Below, piece after piece: positions 42,218-52,622 of a stretch of DNA of 64,000 nt. The notes under the pieces were generated by a model. The model saw only the letters and a program-made list of their open reading frames with translations, did not search any database and was not told where the DNA came from. The stretch is from Streptomyces smaragdinus (GTDB taxonomy: Bacteria > Actinomycetota > Actinomycetes > Streptomycetales > Streptomycetaceae): NCBI RefSeq assembly GCF_009604385.1, contig NZ_WEGJ01000013.1, forward strand, positions 1 to 64,000, in the 5' to 3' direction. A program made the position numbers and the translations under genes. How positions within the stretch are numbered: the stretch's first letter is position 1; each line of letters starts with the position of its first letter.

Positions 42218-45200
42218 GTGGCCCCCAACTCACTTCATCGCCGGACATCCCGTCGACTGACTCTGTGGCCGGTGCTGCTGGCCGTCGTCGCCGCCGTGCT
42301 GGTCGGGACGGCGGGGCCGTCCGAGGCGCAGGGGGAGTGGGACTGTCTGGACGGGCCCGGGCCACGGCTCGGGTATCTGTTCGAGGCGGGGGCGACGGGG
42401 GCGACCGCCTTTCGGATCGTGCAGGTTGATTCGAGCGGGGCCGCGAGCGATGTGGGGGTGCTGCCGATGCCCGTGGAGGCCGTCGGCTACAACACGTACG
42501 ACGGCTACTTCTACGGCGTCGCCTCCGGCAACCAGATCATGCGGATCGACAGCTCCGGGGACACCGCCCTGATCGGAAGCGTCGTCGGGACCGCTTTCAC
42601 CAGCGGGGACTTCGACAACGCCGGCCATCTCTGGCTGCTGGACAGCAGCGTCCCCGGCAACTGGGTGGAGGTCGATCTGCTGCCGGGATCGCCGACCTAC
42701 GGCCAGACGGTCCGTACCGGCACGATCAACTACCCCGGAAACCAGTATCGCGCCCTCGGCGACTGGACCTACATGACCGGTCCGTCGGGCCCCGGCCTGT
42801 ACGGCATCGTCGACATGGTGGGCCAGCGCCTCCCGAACCTGATGTTCTTCAACACCACCACCCACACCTTCTCCTCCCTCGGCGAGGTGCCCGGGCTGCC
42901 CGTCGGCATCGGCGGTGTGGACACCCGCGGCAGCTATACGGACGGCACCTACCTGTACGTGTACACGTACACCTCCGGCCAGGTCTTCCGCGTGGACATC
43001 ACCGCCCGCACCTCCACCGTGCTCCCGCAGATCCCCGGCGCGACCACGTTCGGCGACGGCTCCCAGTGCACGGCCGCACCGGCCGGGACCGTCAACGTCG
43101 TCAAGCAGATCGACGGCCGCAACGCCACCCTCGACCAGTTCCGCGTCGGCCTGGACGACAACCGGGGCAACGAGCTGGGCAGCGTCACCACCACCGGCGC
43201 GGAGGCCACCGCCGAGACCGGGCCGCTGGAGGTCATGGGCGGCCAGACGTATCACCTGAGGGACAGCGGGGCCGACGGCGATCTGCCACCGCCGCCCGAC
43301 CTGTACGGCACGGCCGCCAGCTGCACCAACAACGTCACCGGGGCCGAGATGCCCCTGACCGGGGGCAGCGGGAACTGGTCCTTCCGGCTGCCCCGGACGG
43401 CCGGGGACTGGACCTGCACGCTGACCAACACGGCCCGGGGAACGGGCAGTATCCAGCTGGCCAAGGAGCCGGATCCGCTGGTGGCGACCCAGCTCGGGCA
43501 GACCGTGCAGTACACGATGGTCGTCCGCAACACCGGGGACACCTCCATTCAGACCCTCACCCTGACCGACTCGCAGGGCGGCGGCCCCCACCCCTGCGAC
43601 CTGCCCCCCGGCGGACTGCAGCCGGGGCAGAGCCATACCTGCGTCGTCCTCCCCTACGAGGTGACGCAGGCCGACCTCGAACGCGGCTACATCGACGACA
43701 CCGCCGCCGTCAACGGCACCGACAACCGTGGGCAGGCGGTCGACGCGACCGACTCGGCGCGCGTGTTCACGGTGCAGCCGTCGCCGGAGATCGAGATGGT
43801 CAAGTCGGTGGCCCCGGACACCGTCGACGCCGCTGGGCAGAGCGTGACGTACACCTACCGGGTCACCAACACGGGGCCCACCGAGCTGCATGACGTGGCC
43901 ATCGACGAGCTCGGATTCGGCGGCAGCGGCGGTCCACTGGAGATCACGTGCGGTGAGACCACGCTGGAGCCCGGGGCGTTCACGGACTGTACGGCCACGT
44001 ACGAGGTGACGCAGGCCGACATCGACGCCGGTGTCATCGACAACACGGCCGTCGCGCGGGCCGTCGACGCCGTCGGGCAGAACGCCGATACGGGGCCGTC
44101 GTCGGCTCGGGTCGGTGTTCAGCGGAATCCGGGGCTGGAGTTCGCGAAGTCGGTGGCTCCGGAGACGGTGCAGAACGCCGGGGAGCCGGTCGAGTACACG
44201 TTCACCGTCACCAACAGCGGTAATACGAGCGTGCATTACGTCGACGTCGACGACACGGACTTCAGCGGCCACGGCGCGCTCGGGGCGCTCGAGTGCCCGG
44301 CGGGGGAGGACCGGAGCCTCGCGCCGGGTGAGACGCTGACCTGCACGGCCGCCTACACGGTCACCCAGGCGGACATCGACGCGGGTGGTGTCGACAACAC
44401 CGCGCACGCCACCGGGATCGCCCCGGACGGCGGTCAGGTGCTCAGCGGCGACGGGCAGGCGCGGGTGACCGCGGCGCAGGACACGCGGCTGAGCATGGTC
44501 AAGCAGGCGCATCCGAACGATCCCGGGAACTTCCGGGTGGGCCAGGACGTCACGTACACCTTCGCCGTCAGCAACGACGGCAATACGAGCGTGCGTGACA
44601 TCGGCATCAGCGAGACCGAGTTCACCGGGCACGGCGCCCCACCGGAGATCACCTGTCCGGGGTCGCCGAATCCGCTGCCGCCCGGTGAGACCCTGGTGTG
44701 CGATGCCCTGTACACGCTCGTCCAGGCCGACATCGATCAGGGGAGCGTGGCGAACACCGCGCACGCGACCGGCAGCGGGGTGGAGTCCAACGAGTCGTCG
44801 GTGACCCTGGCCGGGGAGCCCGGGTCGCTGCTGGAGCTGGAGAAGTCCGCGGAGCCCATGGCGGTGGATACGGTCGGGGGTACGGTGACGTACACGTTCA
44901 CCGCGACCAACAGCGGGGAGACCACCCTCACCGGGCTGGGCATCATCGAGAACAGCTTCACCGGCACCGGCGGCCCCCTGGACATCACCTGCCCCACGAC
45001 CACGCTGGCGCCCGGCGCCTCGACGGACTGCACCGCCACGTACGACGTGACCCAGGCGGACCTCGACGCGGGCAGCATCACCAACACCGCCACCGCCCGG
45101 GCCACCACACCCTCCGGCGACCCGACGCTGTCCGACAGCAGCACCGTCACCGTCGACACGACCGCCGAAGCGTCGCTGAGCCTGGACAAGAGCGTGGTCC

Positions 45201-48200
45201 CCGACACGGTGGCCGGCGCGGGCGACACGGTCGACTACCACTTCACCGTGCGCAACACGGGCGGCGTCACGCTGCACGACGTCACCGTCGCCGACTCGGT
45301 GTTCTCCGGCACCGGCACCCCGCCGGCCGCGACATGCGAGGCCGGGCCCGTCCCACCCGGGGAAGCGGTGCAGTGCTCGGCCTCGTACGCGGTGACGCAG
45401 GCCGACGTCGACGCCGGGACGATCACCAACATCGCGTACGCCACCGCCCGTCGTCCGGACACCGGGGCCTCGGTGGCCTCGAACGACTCGGGGGCGTCCG
45501 TCCGGGTGCTGCGGTCCTCGCTGCGGCTGGAGAAGTCCGTCGATCCGGACGCGGCCGCCGCCGGTACGAGCGTCACCTACTCCTACCTGGTGACGAATAC
45601 GGGGGAGACGGCCCTGTCGGGTCTGCAGGTCGCCGACACCGACTTCAGCGGTACGGGTACGCCGCCGGTCGTCAGCTGTCCCGCGGACTCGCTCGACGTG
45701 GACGCGTCCGTGACGTGTTCCGCGACGTACACCGTCACCACGGCCGACGCGCAGGCCGGGCAGGTCACCAACGCCGCGGTCGCCACCGCGCACAACACGT
45801 CCGGCACGCAGGTGAGCTCGAACCAGTCGGACGCCGTGCTCACCACGCACGCGCCGGCCGAGCTGCGGCTCGAGAAGTCGGTGACCCCGGGGTCGGTCGA
45901 CGCCGCCGGGCAGAGCGTGACGTACACCTTCGCGGTCACCAACGCGGGCGGGACGGCTGTCCACGATCTCGAGATCATCGAGGACAGTTTCACCGGGAGC
46001 GGTGGGCCGCTGAATGTCTCCTGTGACTCGACCACGCTGGAGCCCGGGGTCTCGACCGAATGCACGGCCACGTACGAGGTGACGCAGGCGGACATCGACG
46101 CGGGCGGCGTCGACAACACGGCCACCGCGCGGGCGACCGATCCCGTGGGTGAGACGGCGATCTCCGGGCCCGCGTCGGCGCGGGTCGATGCCGGGCGGAC
46201 GCCGGGGCTGACGTTCGCGAAGTCGGTGGAGCCGGAGACGGTGCAGCAGGCCGGTGAGCAGGTCGTGTACACGTTCACCGCTTCGAACACCGGCAATACG
46301 ACGATGCGGAACGTGAACGTCAACGACACGGGCTTCACCGGGCACGGCACGCTCGGCCCGCTGGAGTGTCCGGCCGGACAGGACCGCACGCTCGCGCCCG
46401 GTGAGGATCTGACCTGCACTGCTGTCTATACGGTGACGCAGGCGGACATCGACGCGGGCGGTGTCGACAACACGGCGGACGCCACGGGGAACGACCCCGA
46501 CGGCACCCAGGTGCGCACCGAGGAGGCCGGCGCTCGGGTCACCGCTGCGCAGGACGCGCGGATCAGCCTGGTCAAGGAAGCCTCCCCGGACGATTCCGCG
46601 AGCTTCACGCTGGGGCGGGAGATCACGTACACGTACACCGTTCGCAACGACGGCAATACGAGCGTGAGCGGCATCGGCATCGTCGAGACCGAGTTCACGG
46701 GCCACGGCACCCCGCCGGAGGTCAGCTGCCCCACGTCGCCGGACCCGCTGCCGCCCGGTGCGGTCCTGACCTGCACGGCCGGCTACACGCTCGTCCAGGC
46801 GGACATCGATCAGGGAAGCGTCGGGAACACCGCGCATGCCACCGGCGCCGGGGTGGAGTCCAACGAGTCGGCGGTCACGCTGACCGGGGCGCCGGGGTCG
46901 CTGCTGGAGCTGGAGAAGTCCGCGGAGCCCATGGCGGTGGATACGGTCGGGGGTACGGTGACGTACACGTTCACCGCGACCAACAGCGGGGAGACCACCC
47001 TCACCGGGCTGGGCATCATCGAGAACAGCTTCACCGGCACCGGCGGCCCCCTGGCTGTCTCCTGTACGGAGACCACGCTGGCGCCCGGCGCCTCGACGGA
47101 CTGCACCGCCACGTACGACGTGACCCAGGCGGACCTCGACGCGGGCAGCATCACCAACACCGCCACCGCCCGGGCCACCACGCCCTCCGGCGACCCGACG
47201 CTGTCCGACAGCAGCACCGTCACCGTCGACACGACCGCCGAAGCGTCGCTGTCCCTCACGAAGAGCGTCGTCCCGGACACGGTGGTGGGCGCGGGCGACA
47301 CCGTCACCTATCACTTCACGGTGCGCAACACGGGCGGCGCGACGCTGAACAACGTCACCGTCACCGACTCCGTGTTCTCCGGCACCGGCACCCCACCGGC
47401 CGCGAGCTGCCCCAACGGCCCCCTGCCGCCCGGGGGCGAGCGCGAGTGCACGGCCACCTACGCGGTGACGCAGGCCGACGTCGACGCCGGGACGATCACC
47501 AACATCGCGTACGCCACCGCGAGCCGCCCGGACACCGGGGCCCAGGTGACCTCGAACGATACGGACGCGTCCGTCCGGGTCCTGCGGTCCTCGCTGCGGC
47601 TGGAGAAGTCCGTCGCCCCGGAATCGGCCCCCGTCGGTGACAGCGTCACCTACACGTACGAGGTGACGAACACGGGGGAGACGGCTCTGTCGGCCCTGCA
47701 GGTGGTCGACACCGCGTTCAGCGGGTCGGGCACGCCGCCGGTCGTGAGCTGTTCCGTGGGCTCGCTCGACGTGAACCAGTCCGTGACGTGCTCGGCGACC
47801 TACACGGTCACCACCGCCGATTCGCAGGCGGGGCAGGTGACCAATACGGCGGTCGCGACCGCGTACAACACGTCCGGCACACAGGTGACCTCGAACGAGT
47901 CGAACGCCGTGCTCACCACGCATGCCCCGGCCGAGCTGCGGCTGACGAAGTCGGTGGCCCCGGACACCGTGGACGCGGCCGGGCAGAGCGTGACGTACAC
48001 CTTCCGGGTCACCAACGACGGTGGTACGGCGGTGCAGGGGCTCGAGATCATCGAGGACAGCTTCTCCGGCAGCGGTGATCCGCCGGACGTCTCCTGTACG
48101 GAGACCACGCTGGCGCCCGGTGCGTCGACGGAGTGTTCGGCGACATACGAGGTGACGCAGGCGGACATCGACGCGGGCGGTGTCGACAACACGGCCACCG

Positions 48201-51200
48201 CGCGGGCGACCGATCCCGTGGGTGAGACGGCGATCTCGGAGCCGGCGTCGGCGCGGGTCGATGCCGGGCGGGAGCCGGGGCTGACGTTCGCGAAGTCGGT
48301 GGAGCCGGAGACGGTGCAGCAGGCCGGTGAGCAGGTCGTGTACACGTTCACCGCTTCGAACACCGGCAATACGACGATGCGGAACGTGAACGTCAACGAC
48401 ACGGGCTTCACCGGGCACGGCACGCTCGGTCCGCTGGAGTGTCCGGCCGGGCAGGACCGCACGCTGGCGCCGGGCGAGGATCTGACCTGCACGGCCTCGT
48501 ACACCGTGGTGCAGGCGGACATCGATCAGGGCGGTGTGGACAACACCGCGCACGGCTCCGGGATCGATCCGGACGGCGATCAGGTGCGTACCGAGGACGG
48601 TTCCGCTCGCGTCACCGCCGAGCAGGACGCGCGGATCAGCCTCGTCAAGGCGGCGTCTCCCGACGATTCCGCGAGCTTCACGCTCGGCCAGGAGATCACG
48701 TACACCTACGCCGTTCACAACGACGGCAATACGAGCGTGAGCGGCATCGCCGTCGCCGAGACCGAGTTCACCGGGCACGGCACCCCGCCGGACATCATGT
48801 GTCCGGGCTCGCCGAATCCGCTGCCGCCCGGTCAGACCTTGACGTGCACTGCCGTGTACACCCTCGTCCAGGCGGACATCGACCAGGGGAGCGTGGCGAA
48901 CACCGCGCACGCGACCGGTGCCGGTGGGGTGGAGTCCAACGAGTCGTCCGTGACGCTGACCGGGGAGCCCGGTTCGTTGCTGGAGCTGGAGAAGACCGCC
49001 GATCCGGTGTCGGTCGATACGGTCGGCGACACGGTGACCTATACGTTCACGGCCAGGAACGCCGGGGAGACCACCCTCACCGGGCTGAGCGTCATCGAGA
49101 ACAGCTTCACCGGCACCGGCGGCCCCCTGGCTGTCTCCTGTACGGAGACCACGCTGGCGCCCGGTGCCTCGACGGACTGCACCGCCACGTACGAGGTGAC
49201 GCAGGCGGATCTGGACGCGGGCAGCATCACCAACACCGCCACCGCCCGGGCCACCACGCCCTCCGGCGACCCGACGCTCTCCGGCAGCAGCACCGTCACC
49301 GTCGACACCACCGCCCCGGCCTCGCTCAGCCTCGAGAAGAGCGCCGTCCCGGAGTCCGTGGTCGGTACGGGCGACGTGATCACCTACCACTTCACCGTAC
49401 GGAACACGGGCCGCACGACGCTGGACAACGTCACCGTGACCGACTCCGCGTTCTCCGGCACCGGTGTCCCGCCGACCGCGACCTGCCTCAACGGTCCGCT
49501 CCCGCCCGGTGCCTCGACGGACTGCACGGCCACGTACGTGGTGACGCAGGCCGACATCGACGCCGGGACGATCACCAACCTCGCGCACGCCACCGCGAAC
49601 CGGCCGGACACCGGCGCCGCGGTGACCTCGAACGACGCGAGCGCGAGCGTCGGGGTCCTGCAGTCCTCGCTGCGGCTGGAGAAGACCGTCGCCCCGGAAT
49701 CGGCGCCCGCCGGTGAGAGCGTGACCTACACGTACCTGGTGACGAACACGGGGGAGACGGCCCTGTCGGGTCTGCAGGTGGTCGACACCGCCTTCAGCGG
49801 CTCGGGTACGCGGCCGGTCGTGCTGTGTCCCGTGGACTCGCTCGACGTGGGTGCCTCGGTGCCGTGCCAGGCCACGTACACCGTGACCGCCGCCGACGCG
49901 CAGACGGGGCAGGTGACGAACACCGCGGTCGCGTCCGCGCACAACACGTCCGGCACGCAGGTGAGCTCGAACCAGTCGGATGCCGTGCTCGCCGTTCACG
50001 CCCCGGCCGAGCTGCGGCTGGCGAAGTCGGTGACCCCGGAGTCCGTGGACGCCGCGGGGCAGGAGGTGACGTACACCTTCCGGGTCACCAACGACGGCGG
50101 CACGACGGTGCACGGGCTCACGATCGTCGAGGACAGCTTCACCGGCACCGGTGACCCGCTGGACGTCTCCTGCGCCGCGACCACGGTGGCGCCCGGGGCG
50201 TCGACCGACTGTACGGCGACGTACGAGGTGACGCAGGCGGACATCGACGCGGGCGGCATCGACAACACGGCCACCGCCCGGGCCACCGACACCGCCGGTC
50301 AGACGGTGATGTCCGGGCCGGCGTCGGCGCATGTCGACGCCGGGCGGAGCGCGGGGCTGGACTTCGTGAAGTCGGTGGAGCCGGAGACCGTGCACGATGC
50401 CGGTGAGCCGGTCGTGTACACGTTCACCATCACGAACCGCGGCAACACCTCGGTGTACAACGTGGATGTCGACGGCACGGCCTTCACGGGCGGTGGTGAG
50501 CTGGGTGCCCTGGAGTGCCCGGCCGGGGAGGACCGTACGCTCGCGCCGGGCGAGGCTCTGGTCTGCACGGTCGCCTACACGGTGGTGCAGTCGGACATCG
50601 ATCGGGGCGGCATCGACAACACCGCGCATGCCACCGGGAGCCTGCCGGGCGGCGAACAGGTACGGAGCGCGGACGACCGGGCGCGGGTGACCGCGGTCCA
50701 GGAGCCGCGGTTGAGCCTGGTCAAGCAGGCGGCTCCGGACGATTCCGCGAGCTTCACGCTCGGGCGGGAGATCACGTACACGTACACCGTGCGCAACGAC
50801 GGCAATACGAGCGTGAGCGGCATCGCCGTCGCCGAGACCGAGTTCACCGGGCACGGCACCCCGCCGGACATCAGCTGTCCGGAGTCGCCGGATCCGCTGC
50901 CGCCCGGTGAGACCTTGACGTGCACTGCTGTGTACACGCTTGTCCAGGCGGACATCGATCAGGGGAGCGTGGCGAACACCGCGCAGGCGACCGGTGCCGG
51001 GGTGGAGTCCAACGAGGCGTCCGTGACGCTGACCGGGGAGCCGGGGTCGCTGCTGGAGCTGGAGAAGTCAGCGGAGCCCACGGCGGTCGATACGGTCGGA
51101 GGCACGGTGACGTATACGTTCACGGCCCGGAACGCCGGGGAGACCACGCTTACCGGGCTGGGCATCATCGAGAACAGTTTCACCGGCACCGGCGGCCCCC

Positions 51201-52507
51201 TCGCCGTCTCCTGCGACGCGACCACGCTGGCGCCCGGGGGATCGACGGACTGTTCGGCCACGTACGAGGTGACGCAGGCGGACCTCGACGCGGGCAGCAT
51301 CACCAACACCGCCACCGCCCGGGCCACCACACCCTCCGGCGACACGACACTGTCCGGCAGCAGCACCGTCGACGTCGACACCACGGCCCCGGCCTCGCTG
51401 ACCCTGGCGAAGAGCGCGGACCCGGACACGGTGATCGGCGCGGGCGACACCGTCACGTACCACTTCACCGTGCACAACACGGGCCGTACCACGCTGCACG
51501 ACATCGCCGTAGCCGACACCGAGTTCTCCGGCACCGGCACCGCCCCGACCGCGACCTGCCCCGACGGGCCCCTGCCACCCGGCGCCTCGGCGGACTGTTC
51601 GGCCACCTACGAGGTGACGCAGGCCGACATCGACGCCGGCACGATCACCAACACGGCCCGCGCCACCGCCGCCCGCCCGGACACCGGGGCTTCGGTGACC
51701 TCGGACGACGCGGGAGCGTCCGTCAGGGTCCTGCGGTCCGCACTGGAACTGGAGAAGACCGTCGATCCCGACACGGCCGGATCCGGCGCGACCGTCACCT
51801 ACACGTACAAGGTGACGAACTCCGGCGAGACGGCGCTGTCGGCCCTCCAGGTCGCCGACACCGCCTTCAGCGGTACGGGCACCCCGCCGGACGTGACCTG
51901 CCCCGTGGACTCGCTCGACGCGGGTGAGGTCGTGACGTGCACCGCCACGTACACCGTCACCGCGGCCGACGCACAGGCGGGCGAGGTGACGAATACCGCC
52001 GTCGCCACCGCGCGCAACGCCTCGGGGACCGCCGTCACCTCCCCCGAGGCCACCGCCGCCCTCACCACGCAACGGCCGGGGAACGACGGGCTCGAGCTGG
52101 CGAAGACGGGCACGTACCAGAAGCCGAAGGCGGCTCACCGGAACGGCGTGATCCGCTGGAAGTTCACGGTTGCCAACACCGGCGACACCGTCATCAGCGA
52201 CATCCGCGTCGACGACCCCACCGCCGGCGAGGTCCGCTGCCCCCGGACATCCCTCGGGCCGGGGGAGTCCATGACCTGCGAGGCGGGCCCGTACACGGTG
52301 ACCGACGCGGACATCAAGCTGGGCCACGTGAAGAACACCGCCGTCGCCACCGGCCGTAACCCCGGCGGGGAGGAGGTCGTCTCGCCGGATGCCACCACGG
52401 CGGTCGAGATCCCGGTGAAGCCGTGCGACAAGGAGCATCCCTGCAAGGAGCAGCGGTCGGGTGCGGCGACCCGGATCCGGCGGAAGCGGGTGCCGGCCGG
52501 GGTGTGA
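42218..52507 (+). CDS. giant secreted DUF11 repeat protein
   Basis: A 3429-residue exported protein. The signal peptide (LWPVLLAVVAAVLVGTAGPSEAQG) ends near residue 39. A DUF6923-like beta-propeller domain (about 45-290) is followed by a linker with paired cysteines and about 26 tandem DUF11 domains of about 115 residues each. Every domain has the pattern L-KS-P-V-GG-VTYTFTVTN-G-T-L, then TC or SC, LAPG and TVTQADIDAG-I-NTA-A. The C-terminus (CDKEHPCKEQ...RRKRVPAGV) has no LPXTG signal and no membrane segment. It is probably a long wall-associated or released adhesin-like rod. Paired cysteines in each domain may form disulfides. Confidence 0.9.
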   Translation: MAPNSLHRRTSRRLTLWPVLLAVVAAVLVGTAGPSEAQGEWDCLDGPGPRLGYLFEAGATGATAFRIVQVDSSGAASDVGVLPMPVEAVGYNTYDGYFYGVASGNQIMRIDSSGDTALIGSVVGTAFTSGDFDNAGHLWLLDSSVPGNWVEVDLLPGSPTYGQTVRTGTINYPGNQYRALGDWTYMTGPSGPGLYGIVDMVGQRLPNLMFFNTTTHTFSSLGEVPGLPVGIGGVDTRGSYTDGTYLYVYTYTSGQVFRVDITARTSTVLPQIPGATTFGDGSQCTAAPAGTVNVVKQIDGRNATLDQFRVGLDDNRGNELGSVTTTGAEATAETGPLEVMGGQTYHLRDSGADGDLPPPPDLYGTAASCTNNVTGAEMPLTGGSGNWSFRLPRTAGDWTCTLTNTARGTGSIQLAKEPDPLVATQLGQTVQYTMVVRNTGDTSIQTLTLTDSQGGGPHPCDLPPGGLQPGQSHTCVVLPYEVTQADLERGYIDDTAAVNGTDNRGQAVDATDSARVFTVQPSPEIEMVKSVAPDTVDAAGQSVTYTYRVTNTGPTELHDVAIDELGFGGSGGPLEITCGETTLEPGAFTDCTATYEVTQADIDAGVIDNTAVARAVDAVGQNADTGPSSARVGVQRNPGLEFAKSVAPETVQNAGEPVEYTFTVTNSGNTSVHYVDVDDTDFSGHGALGALECPAGEDRSLAPGETLTCTAAYTVTQADIDAGGVDNTAHATGIAPDGGQVLSGDGQARVTAAQDTRLSMVKQAHPNDPGNFRVGQDVTYTFAVSNDGNTSVRDIGISETEFTGHGAPPEITCPGSPNPLPPGETLVCDALYTLVQADIDQGSVANTAHATGSGVESNESSVTLAGEPGSLLELEKSAEPMAVDTVGGTVTYTFTATNSGETTLTGLGIIENSFTGTGGPLDITCPTTTLAPGASTDCTATYDVTQADLDAGSITNTATARATTPSGDPTLSDSSTVTVDTTAEASLSLDKSVVPDTVAGAGDTVDYHFTVRNTGGVTLHDVTVADSVFSGTGTPPAATCEAGPVPPGEAVQCSASYAVTQADVDAGTITNIAYATARRPDTGASVASNDSGASVRVLRSSLRLEKSVDPDAAAAGTSVTYSYLVTNTGETALSGLQVADTDFSGTGTPPVVSCPADSLDVDASVTCSATYTVTTADAQAGQVTNAAVATAHNTSGTQVSSNQSDAVLTTHAPAELRLEKSVTPGSVDAAGQSVTYTFAVTNAGGTAVHDLEIIEDSFTGSGGPLNVSCDSTTLEPGVSTECTATYEVTQADIDAGGVDNTATARATDPVGETAISGPASARVDAGRTPGLTFAKSVEPETVQQAGEQVVYTFTASNTGNTTMRNVNVNDTGFTGHGTLGPLECPAGQDRTLAPGEDLTCTAVYTVTQADIDAGGVDNTADATGNDPDGTQVRTEEAGARVTAAQDARISLVKEASPDDSASFTLGREITYTYTVRNDGNTSVSGIGIVETEFTGHGTPPEVSCPTSPDPLPPGAVLTCTAGYTLVQADIDQGSVGNTAHATGAGVESNESAVTLTGAPGSLLELEKSAEPMAVDTVGGTVTYTFTATNSGETTLTGLGIIENSFTGTGGPLAVSCTETTLAPGASTDCTATYDVTQADLDAGSITNTATARATTPSGDPTLSDSSTVTVDTTAEASLSLTKSVVPDTVVGAGDTVTYHFTVRNTGGATLNNVTVTDSVFSGTGTPPAASCPNGPLPPGGERECTATYAVTQADVDAGTITNIAYATASRPDTGAQVTSNDTDASVRVLRSSLRLEKSVAPESAPVGDSVTYTYEVTNTGETALSALQVVDTAFSGSGTPPVVSCSVGSLDVNQSVTCSATYTVTTADSQAGQVTNTAVATAYNTSGTQVTSNESNAVLTTHAPAELRLTKSVAPDTVDAAGQSVTYTFRVTNDGGTAVQGLEIIEDSFSGSGDPPDVSCTETTLAPGASTECSATYEVTQADIDAGGVDNTATARATDPVGETAISEPASARVDAGREPGLTFAKSVEPETVQQAGEQVVYTFTASNTGNTTMRNVNVNDTGFTGHGTLGPLECPAGQDRTLAPGEDLTCTASYTVVQADIDQGGVDNTAHGSGIDPDGDQVRTEDGSARVTAEQDARISLVKAASPDDSASFTLGQEITYTYAVHNDGNTSVSGIAVAETEFTGHGTPPDIMCPGSPNPLPPGQTLTCTAVYTLVQADIDQGSVANTAHATGAGGVESNESSVTLTGEPGSLLELEKTADPVSVDTVGDTVTYTFTARNAGETTLTGLSVIENSFTGTGGPLAVSCTETTLAPGASTDCTATYEVTQADLDAGSITNTATARATTPSGDPTLSGSSTVTVDTTAPASLSLEKSAVPESVVGTGDVITYHFTVRNTGRTTLDNVTVTDSAFSGTGVPPTATCLNGPLPPGASTDCTATYVVTQADIDAGTITNLAHATANRPDTGAAVTSNDASASVGVLQSSLRLEKTVAPESAPAGESVTYTYLVTNTGETALSGLQVVDTAFSGSGTRPVVLCPVDSLDVGASVPCQATYTVTAADAQTGQVTNTAVASAHNTSGTQVSSNQSDAVLAVHAPAELRLAKSVTPESVDAAGQEVTYTFRVTNDGGTTVHGLTIVEDSFTGTGDPLDVSCAATTVAPGASTDCTATYEVTQADIDAGGIDNTATARATDTAGQTVMSGPASAHVDAGRSAGLDFVKSVEPETVHDAGEPVVYTFTITNRGNTSVYNVDVDGTAFTGGGELGALECPAGEDRTLAPGEALVCTVAYTVVQSDIDRGGIDNTAHATGSLPGGEQVRSADDRARVTAVQEPRLSLVKQAAPDDSASFTLGREITYTYTVRNDGNTSVSGIAVAETEFTGHGTPPDISCPESPDPLPPGETLTCTAVYTLVQADIDQGSVANTAQATGAGVESNEASVTLTGEPGSLLELEKSAEPTAVDTVGGTVTYTFTARNAGETTLTGLGIIENSFTGTGGPLAVSCDATTLAPGGSTDCSATYEVTQADLDAGSITNTATARATTPSGDTTLSGSSTVDVDTTAPASLTLAKSADPDTVIGAGDTVTYHFTVHNTGRTTLHDIAVADTEFSGTGTAPTATCPDGPLPPGASADCSATYEVTQADIDAGTITNTARATAARPDTGASVTSDDAGASVRVLRSALELEKTVDPDTAGSGATVTYTYKVTNSGETALSALQVADTAFSGTGTPPDVTCPVDSLDAGEVVTCTATYTVTAADAQAGEVTNTAVATARNASGTAVTSPEATAALTTQRPGNDGLELAKTGTYQKPKAAHRNGVIRWKFTVANTGDTVISDIRVDDPTAGEVRCPRTSLGPGESMTCEAGPYTVTDADIKLGHVKNTAVATGRNPGGEEVVSPDATTAVEIPVKPCDKEHPCKEQRSGAATRIRRKRVPAGV
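43787..52087 (+). repeat. four tandem ~2.07-kb super-repeats of six DUF11 domains each
   Basis: Equivalent positions (the GAG codon in the first domain of each unit) occur at 43787, 45860, 47933 and 50009, and the closing single domain aligns at 52088. Spacings are 2073, 2073, 2076 and 2079 bases. In every unit the domains come in the same order, recognisable by their openings: DAAGQSVTYT, AKSVEPETV, DDSASFTLG, GSLLELEKSA, GAGDTVTYHF and SSLRLEKSV. One different DUF11 domain precedes the four units and one follows. Some segments are identical between units over more than 150 bases. Confidence 0.92.
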
Positions 52508-52550
52508 GCGGGAGCCGCTCGTCGGCTGTCACAAACCGCGCGCTTGAATT

Positions 52551-52582
52551 GTCTCCGGAGTGCACGAATTCTGTCTCCGGAG
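52551..52582 (+). promoter_or_regulatory. duplicated GTCTCCGGAG element before NB-ARC gene 1
   Basis: GTCTCCGGAG occurs at 52551 and 52573, 22 bases apart and in the same orientation; each contains the perfect palindrome CTCCGGAG. TGTCACAAACCGCGCG with TTGAAT lies just upstream. The same arrangement precedes the two paralogous genes downstream, so it is a likely shared operator or promoter element. Confidence 0.65.
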
Positions 52583-52622
52583 TGCATACGGCCCGGAGGC
52601 GCCGGACGGATGAGGTGGGTTT

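Noticed and set aside
42230..50854. An 8.6-kb open reading frame antisense to the DUF11 gene
   Set aside because: It mirrors the codon periodicity of the sense gene, which has a signal peptide and clear DUF11 domains. The antisense translation is low-complexity and arginine-rich with no recognisable domain.
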